A DNA stretch of 17,391 nt, taken from assembly GCA_005881995.1 (NCBI GenBank), contig VBHV01000642.1, positions 1-17,391 on the forward strand. Reading direction: 5' to 3'. The DNA is from Chloroflexota bacterium (lineage in GTDB: Bacteria; Chloroflexota; Ktedonobacteria; Ktedonobacterales; Ktedonobacteraceae). This document shows, piece after piece, positions 13,778 through 17,391 of the stretch. Both the position numbers and the translations under genes were made by a program. A model generated the notes under the pieces. That model was not told where the DNA came from, did no database searches, and was given only the letters and a program-made list of their open reading frames with translations. The number at the start of each line of letters is the position of its first letter. Positions within the stretch are counted from its first letter, which is position 1.

Positions 13778-14620
13778 ATGGCACAGTTCAGTCGCACCTG
13801 GTGGGGCCAGCGCTTTATCGAGGCCCTGGAACAATTTACCGATCCGGCCCGTCTCGGACGTGGGCGGTCATACGCGAGTGGAGGACGCATCCTCGAATAC
13901 AAGATCGCCAACGGCACAGTCACGGCCAGGGTGCGCGGCTCGATTAATCCGTACTTTGGCGTCTACAAAGAACCTATCTACAAGACCACTATCACGATCA
14001 AAGCGATCTCCTCCGCCGATTGGAAGAAGGCTATTCGTCACATTGCCTCACGGGCGGACCTGGTCACAAAACTGCTGATGAACGAGATGCCCGATACGAT
14101 TGAGGATGCCTTCTCCGGGCTGGGTCTGCATCTCCTGCCGCACAGCGAGAGCGATTTCGTAACCGACTGTTCATGCCCGGACTGGGCGAACCCCTGCAAG
14201 CACATCGCCGGGGTCTACTACCTGCTGGCGTCCGCCCTGGACCGCGATCCTTTCTTGATGTTCGAGCTGCGGGGTTTGTCCAGAGACGACTTGCATGCCG
14301 AACTGGTCCGCTCGCCGCTGGGACAAATCCTGTCGTCGGCTCTGAAGTCGGAAGAGGTTCCCGAGGTGGAGCCGGTTGAGTCCTACTACACTCGCCCGGC
14401 CAGGGAGCCAGAAGCGGCAGTAGCCAGTCACAAAGAATTCTGGACTGGCGCGAAGAGGCTGCCTGCACCACTGGCCAGCGCCTCGCAAGCAAGCGTCCCG
14501 GCGCTGCTGATCAAGAAGCAGGGGGATTATCCACCATTCTGGCACAAAGATGTGTCGTTCATCAGCGTGATGGAAGAGCTGTATGACCGCGTACGCACAA
14601 AAAACAGGCAGATGAAGTGA
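13778..14620 (+). CDS. SWIM zinc-finger protein (YwqB-like), partner of SNF2 helicase
   Basis: 280 residues from ATG 13778, six bases after GGAGTGA, which includes the helicase stop; a GTG at 13769 would overlap that stop. N-terminal part: FSRTWWGQRFIEALEQFTDPARLGRGRSYA, typical of the family, and a beta-rich stretch (VTARVRGSINPYFGVYK). The SWIM zinc motif CxCx(n)CxH is in DCSCPDWANPCKHIAGVYYLL, about residues 130-150, all four ligands present. The C-terminal third is Pro/Ala-rich and probably flexible. SWIM domains bind DNA or protein; with a cotranscribed SNF2 ATPase a joint DNA-transaction role is likely but unproven. The gap to the next gene (14621-14835) has no clear terminator. Confidence 0.9.
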   Translation: MAQFSRTWWGQRFIEALEQFTDPARLGRGRSYASGGRILEYKIANGTVTARVRGSINPYFGVYKEPIYKTTITIKAISSADWKKAIRHIASRADLVTKLLMNEMPDTIEDAFSGLGLHLLPHSESDFVTDCSCPDWANPCKHIAGVYYLLASALDRDPFLMFELRGLSRDDLHAELVRSPLGQILSSALKSEEVPEVEPVESYYTRPAREPEAAVASHKEFWTGAKRLPAPLASASQASVPALLIKKQGDYPPFWHKDVSFISVMEELYDRVRTKNRQMK

Positions 14621-14835
14621 GACAAGGCCCATCCAGCCATGAGCAAGAAATAAGAGAGTCAGCAATTCAATTCCACCGATCTTCCAGCTAATGGTTCATC
14701 GTCTCTAAACTTCAGAACACACTCTCATGTAAAAAGAACAACCGTCCACAAAGATGGTTACGTGTTGTATACTACGCATCAGTTATGCTCGTGCCATCGG
14801 ATGCATGGCAGCGTGTTGAGTTGAGAGGACAGAAC

Positions 14836-16947
14836 GTGCAAAGCCGTGTGCGTGATTACTGGTCAATCTGGAAACAGTTTGTGCTGCATGGTGTGATGCA
14901 GGAAGGTATGCTTCCTCCGGCGCTCATGCAATCGTGGCGGCGTTGCGCTGCACTTGGCCTTGATCCCTACGGCGATCCCAGCCTGGAAGATAGCACTCAA
15001 ACTGCCGTGTCCAGCGTTTCGCAAAAGCTACTTTCCCTGGTCCGTCCTGTGATGGAGGATTTACACCAGTTCGTGGAGGAATCTCCTTGTGTGGTGGTGT
15101 TTGCCGATGTCGAAGCACGTATTGTGGATTACTTCGGCGACCGTGTCATACAAGAGGAGTTGGAGCACCTGGGTCTGAACATAGGCGCATCCTGGAATGA
15201 GGAGCGCCAGGGAGCCAATGCGCTTGTCCTGGCTTTGCAAGAGTCCTTTCCAATCCAGCTTGATGGCGCCATGCATTATCGGGCCGCGCTCCATCCGCTC
15301 TATACCTCAGCTGCGCCGGTGCACGATCTCCTGGGACGTGCCGTGGGCGTTCTGGGGGTTATTGGCCACCACGAAACCTGCCATCCTCACACGCTGGGTA
15401 TGATTACCGCGGCTGCTCAGGCCATTAGCAATCAGCTACAAATGCAGGTTTGGTTGAGCAATGCTAATGATCTCTTAGTTGAATTGAAAACCATCCTCGA
15501 AACCCTGCCTGAAGGGATTCTCTTATTGCGGCGTGATGGTGTTATTTCTCAAATGAATGCTCCTGCTGGCTCTATGCTTGGACTGGTGCCCGAGAAGGTG
15601 ACAGGGAGACGACTGAGCGATGTGTTACCCCTACCTGCCGTACTGGCACAGGCTATACTTCGCCAGCAGCAACTTGCGGACGAAGAACTGGTTTTTGATA
15701 CCGTGCGTGGACGCGCGCCCTGCCTTTGCTCTCTGAAAGCCATCTCAAGTTATCGACCTGAAACTGGCCTGGAAACTATTGTTAGCTCGCCTGGCCTGCT
15801 TCTTTCAGAACCGGTGGCAGCCGATGGCTTTGTGATGATCTTGCGCAGCATCGAACGAGTGCAGAAACTGGTGAACCGTTTGACGGGTGCGCACGCGCGT
15901 TTGACCTTTGCCAACGTGGTGGGTGAGAGTCCGGCACTGAAAGAGGCTATGAGGCTGGCGCGGCTGGCGGCGAATAGTAACTCTACCGTGTTGTTGCACG
16001 GAGAGACCGGGACAGGCAAGGAAATTTTCGCGCAGAGCATTCACAATAGCAGCGGGCGAACTGATGGGCCGTTTGTGGCGGTCAACTGCGCCGCCATCCC
16101 ACGCGAGTTGATAAACACCGAGCTATTTGGCTATGAAGGGGGTTCCTTCACGGGCGCGGACCGCCAGGGACGTTCCGGCAAATTTGAGCAGGCACACCGG
16201 GGCACGCTGTTTCTCGATGAGATTGGGGATATGCCGCTGGATTTGCAAACGGCTCTGCTGCGTGCCATCGAAACACATACGATTGTGCGCGTCGGTGGTC
16301 AAAGGGTGATCCCTGTTGATGTGCGTATCATAGCCGCAACGCATAAAGACCTGCGAGAAGAAGCGCGGCGTGGCAATTTTCGCTCTGACTTATTCTATCG
16401 TTTGAATGTCTTGACCATCCATATCCCCGCGTTACGGGAACGCGCCGACGATCTGCCCTTACTCGTGCAACATTTCTTACAGCGTCAAAGCCGCGTTATG
16501 GGTCGTGCGCTCACCATCACCCAGGAAGCGATGGCAAGCATTCAGGCCTACAACTGGCCTGGAAATATCCGCGAACTTGAGAACATGCTGGAACGTGTGA
16601 CGTATCTCATGCCGAAATCTTCTATTACCGTCGATGATCTCCCACTTGAGCTACAGCAAATCGGTGGGCATGTCGAACTCTCCGGGCAATCCACCTCAGG
16701 ACGCTCTGTGGATACTAAGAAGAATCATCAGCCGCTACAGCAGTTGACTCCCGACGTAGACACGGCGGGCGCCTTGAAAGAGCGCAGTAGCAACGCGGAA
16801 ATACAGGCTATCGTACAAGCTCTGGATGCCAGTGATGGCCAGATCACGCGCGCAGCGGTACTGCTGGGGATCAGTCGCACGACATTGTGGCGCAAGATGG
16901 CGAAATATGATCTGACGTCATCGCATGAAGGCGGGAGTAAATACTGA
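14836..16947 (+). CDS. Sigma-54-dependent transcriptional activator (AcoR-like, GAF-PAS-AAA+-Fis)
   Basis: Enhancer-binding activator, 703 residues from GTG 14836, preferred because AGAGGA lies six bases before it; ATG 14785 is only about ten bases after a possible TATACT (14768-14773) and has no ribosome site. The AcoR/DhaR-type opening LPPALMQSWRRCAALGLDP leads to a GAF domain (about 85-182, with ASWNEERQGANALVLAL). A PAS-like domain follows (about 215-275, ILETLPEGILLLRRDGVIS). The AAA+ domain has Walker A GETGTGKE (about 388), the sigma-54 contact loop GSFTGA (about 435; usual form GAFTGA), Walker B LFLDEIGDM (about 458) and WPGNIRELEN. A Fis-type helix-turn-helix ends it (ITRAAVLLGISRTTLWRKM, about 672-690). 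The signal is probably a small molecule sensed by GAF/PAS. Targets unknown. Confidence 0.92.
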   Translation: MQSRVRDYWSIWKQFVLHGVMQEGMLPPALMQSWRRCAALGLDPYGDPSLEDSTQTAVSSVSQKLLSLVRPVMEDLHQFVEESPCVVVFADVEARIVDYFGDRVIQEELEHLGLNIGASWNEERQGANALVLALQESFPIQLDGAMHYRAALHPLYTSAAPVHDLLGRAVGVLGVIGHHETCHPHTLGMITAAAQAISNQLQMQVWLSNANDLLVELKTILETLPEGILLLRRDGVISQMNAPAGSMLGLVPEKVTGRRLSDVLPLPAVLAQAILRQQQLADEELVFDTVRGRAPCLCSLKAISSYRPETGLETIVSSPGLLLSEPVAADGFVMILRSIERVQKLVNRLTGAHARLTFANVVGESPALKEAMRLARLAANSNSTVLLHGETGTGKEIFAQSIHNSSGRTDGPFVAVNCAAIPRELINTELFGYEGGSFTGADRQGRSGKFEQAHRGTLFLDEIGDMPLDLQTALLRAIETHTIVRVGGQRVIPVDVRIIAATHKDLREEARRGNFRSDLFYRLNVLTIHIPALRERADDLPLLVQHFLQRQSRVMGRALTITQEAMASIQAYNWPGNIRELENMLERVTYLMPKSSITVDDLPLELQQIGGHVELSGQSTSGRSVDTKKNHQPLQQLTPDVDTAGALKERSSNAEIQAIVQALDASDGQITRAAVLLGISRTTLWRKMAKYDLTSSHEGGSKY

Positions 16948-16997
16948 TTTTTTGTTGTTTGAAGTGAGTAATGGCTGCATCCAACGTCAGGGTGAAT

Positions 16998-17026
16998 TTG
17001 ACGAACAAAGACGATAACTCTATAAC
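16998..17026 (+). promoter_or_regulatory. Housekeeping promoter of the VOC gene
   Basis: TTGACG (16998-17003), a 17-base spacer and TATAAC (17021-17026), 36 bases before the ATG. No -24/-12 pattern (TGGC...TTGC) was found in this gap, so the gene is probably not itself a sigma-54 target. Confidence 0.65.
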
Positions 17027-17062
17027 TGAGAAACAGCGTGAGATGAAAAGAAGGAGTCAACT

Positions 17063-17391
17063 ATGACAGACCCATCCATCCCGGCCGCGACCCGCATTGG
17101 ACACGTCCACCTCAAGGTTGCCGACCTGGAGCGCGCTATCGGCTTCTACCGCGACTACCTGGGCTTCGACCTGCTCTTCAACATGGGGAGCGCGGCTTTC
17201 CTCTCCGCGGGGGGCTACCATCATCACATTGGCCTCAATACCTGGGAGAGCAAGGACGGGTCGCCTCCCGCCCCCGGTACGACGGGCCTGTACCACTTCG
17301 CTATCAACTATCCGACGCGCAAAGATCTGGCCGTCGCGCTCAAACGCCTGCTTGATCATGGCTGGTCAATTGACGGAGCGTCCGATCATGG
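17063..17391 (+). CDS. VOC-family (glyoxalase / extradiol dioxygenase-like) protein, partial
   Basis: Starts at ATG 17063 behind AAGGAG and runs off the right edge after 109 codons. The first beta-alpha-beta-beta-beta unit reads RIGHVHLKVADLERAIGFYRD, then LGFDLLFNMGSAAFLSAGGYHHHIGLNTWES; the second begins with GLYHFAIN. H14 and the histidine of YHFAI fit the first two metal ligands of vicinal-oxygen-chelate enzymes; the third (a glutamate) would be beyond the window. The pattern is closest to CatE-type catechol-2,3-dioxygenase-like members. Substrate cannot be told. Base composition looks more GC-rich than the gap before it. Confidence 0.88.
   Translation, partial: MTDPSIPAATRIGHVHLKVADLERAIGFYRDYLGFDLLFNMGSAAFLSAGGYHHHIGLNTWESKDGSPPAPGTTGLYHFAINYPTRKDLAVALKRLLDHGWSIDGASDH

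Overview
The window looks like chromosomal DNA of a free-living, probably Gram-positive-type soil bacterium. The style of the proteins (SNF2/SWIM pair, rpsP-KH-rimM cluster, short lineage-type orphan proteins, AcoR-like activator, compact MerA without a heavy-metal domain) suggests Chloroflexota, perhaps Ktedonobacteria. That placement is an inference from protein character, not from a marker-gene search. No rRNA, tRNA, CRISPR array, insertion sequence or phage gene was seen.

Layout. (1) Pyruvate kinase on the minus strand (31-1473). (2) A mercury-resistance operon on the plus strand (about 1643-4354): a MerR-type promoter/operator, a broken merR, an intact merA and an intact merB, with no mercury transport gene. 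(3) A broken polysaccharide deacetylase on the minus strand (4599-5302). (4) A ribosome/RNA operon on the plus strand: rpsP, a KhpA-like KH protein and rimM, whose N-terminus appears frame-disrupted (5374-6675). (5) Two small plus-strand genes, one soluble orphan and one two-helix membrane protein, facing a small minus-strand orphan across a long perfect inverted repeat (6821-7833). (6) A minus-strand cobalamin/iron-siderophore-type binding protein without a signal peptide (8029-8973), divergent from a broken HbpS/GlcG-family gene (9227-9614). (7) An isocitrate-lyase/PEP-mutase superfamily enzyme (9669-10544, minus), divergent from a two-gene operon of SNF2 helicase plus SWIM zinc-finger protein (10705-14620). 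(8) A sigma-54-type enhancer-binding activator of the AcoR kind (14836-16947), followed by the start of a VOC (glyoxalase/dioxygenase) gene that runs off the right edge.

Working together. MerB would cleave organomercurials and MerA reduce the released Hg(II) to Hg(0). The regulator that should control them has lost its middle, although its operator is intact. The SNF2 and SWIM genes overlap or abut and are probably cotranscribed, like Bacillus ywqA/ywqB.

The most striking property is the number of damaged genes. merR, the deacetylase, the HbpS-like gene, the 5' end of the SNF2 gene and probably the 5' end of rimM are each interrupted at one internal point, and three of them clearly lack a short stretch (roughly 35-70 nt) of conserved sequence. 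Both flanks of each break are well conserved, so the damage is either recent or an assembly artefact. This deserves checking first.
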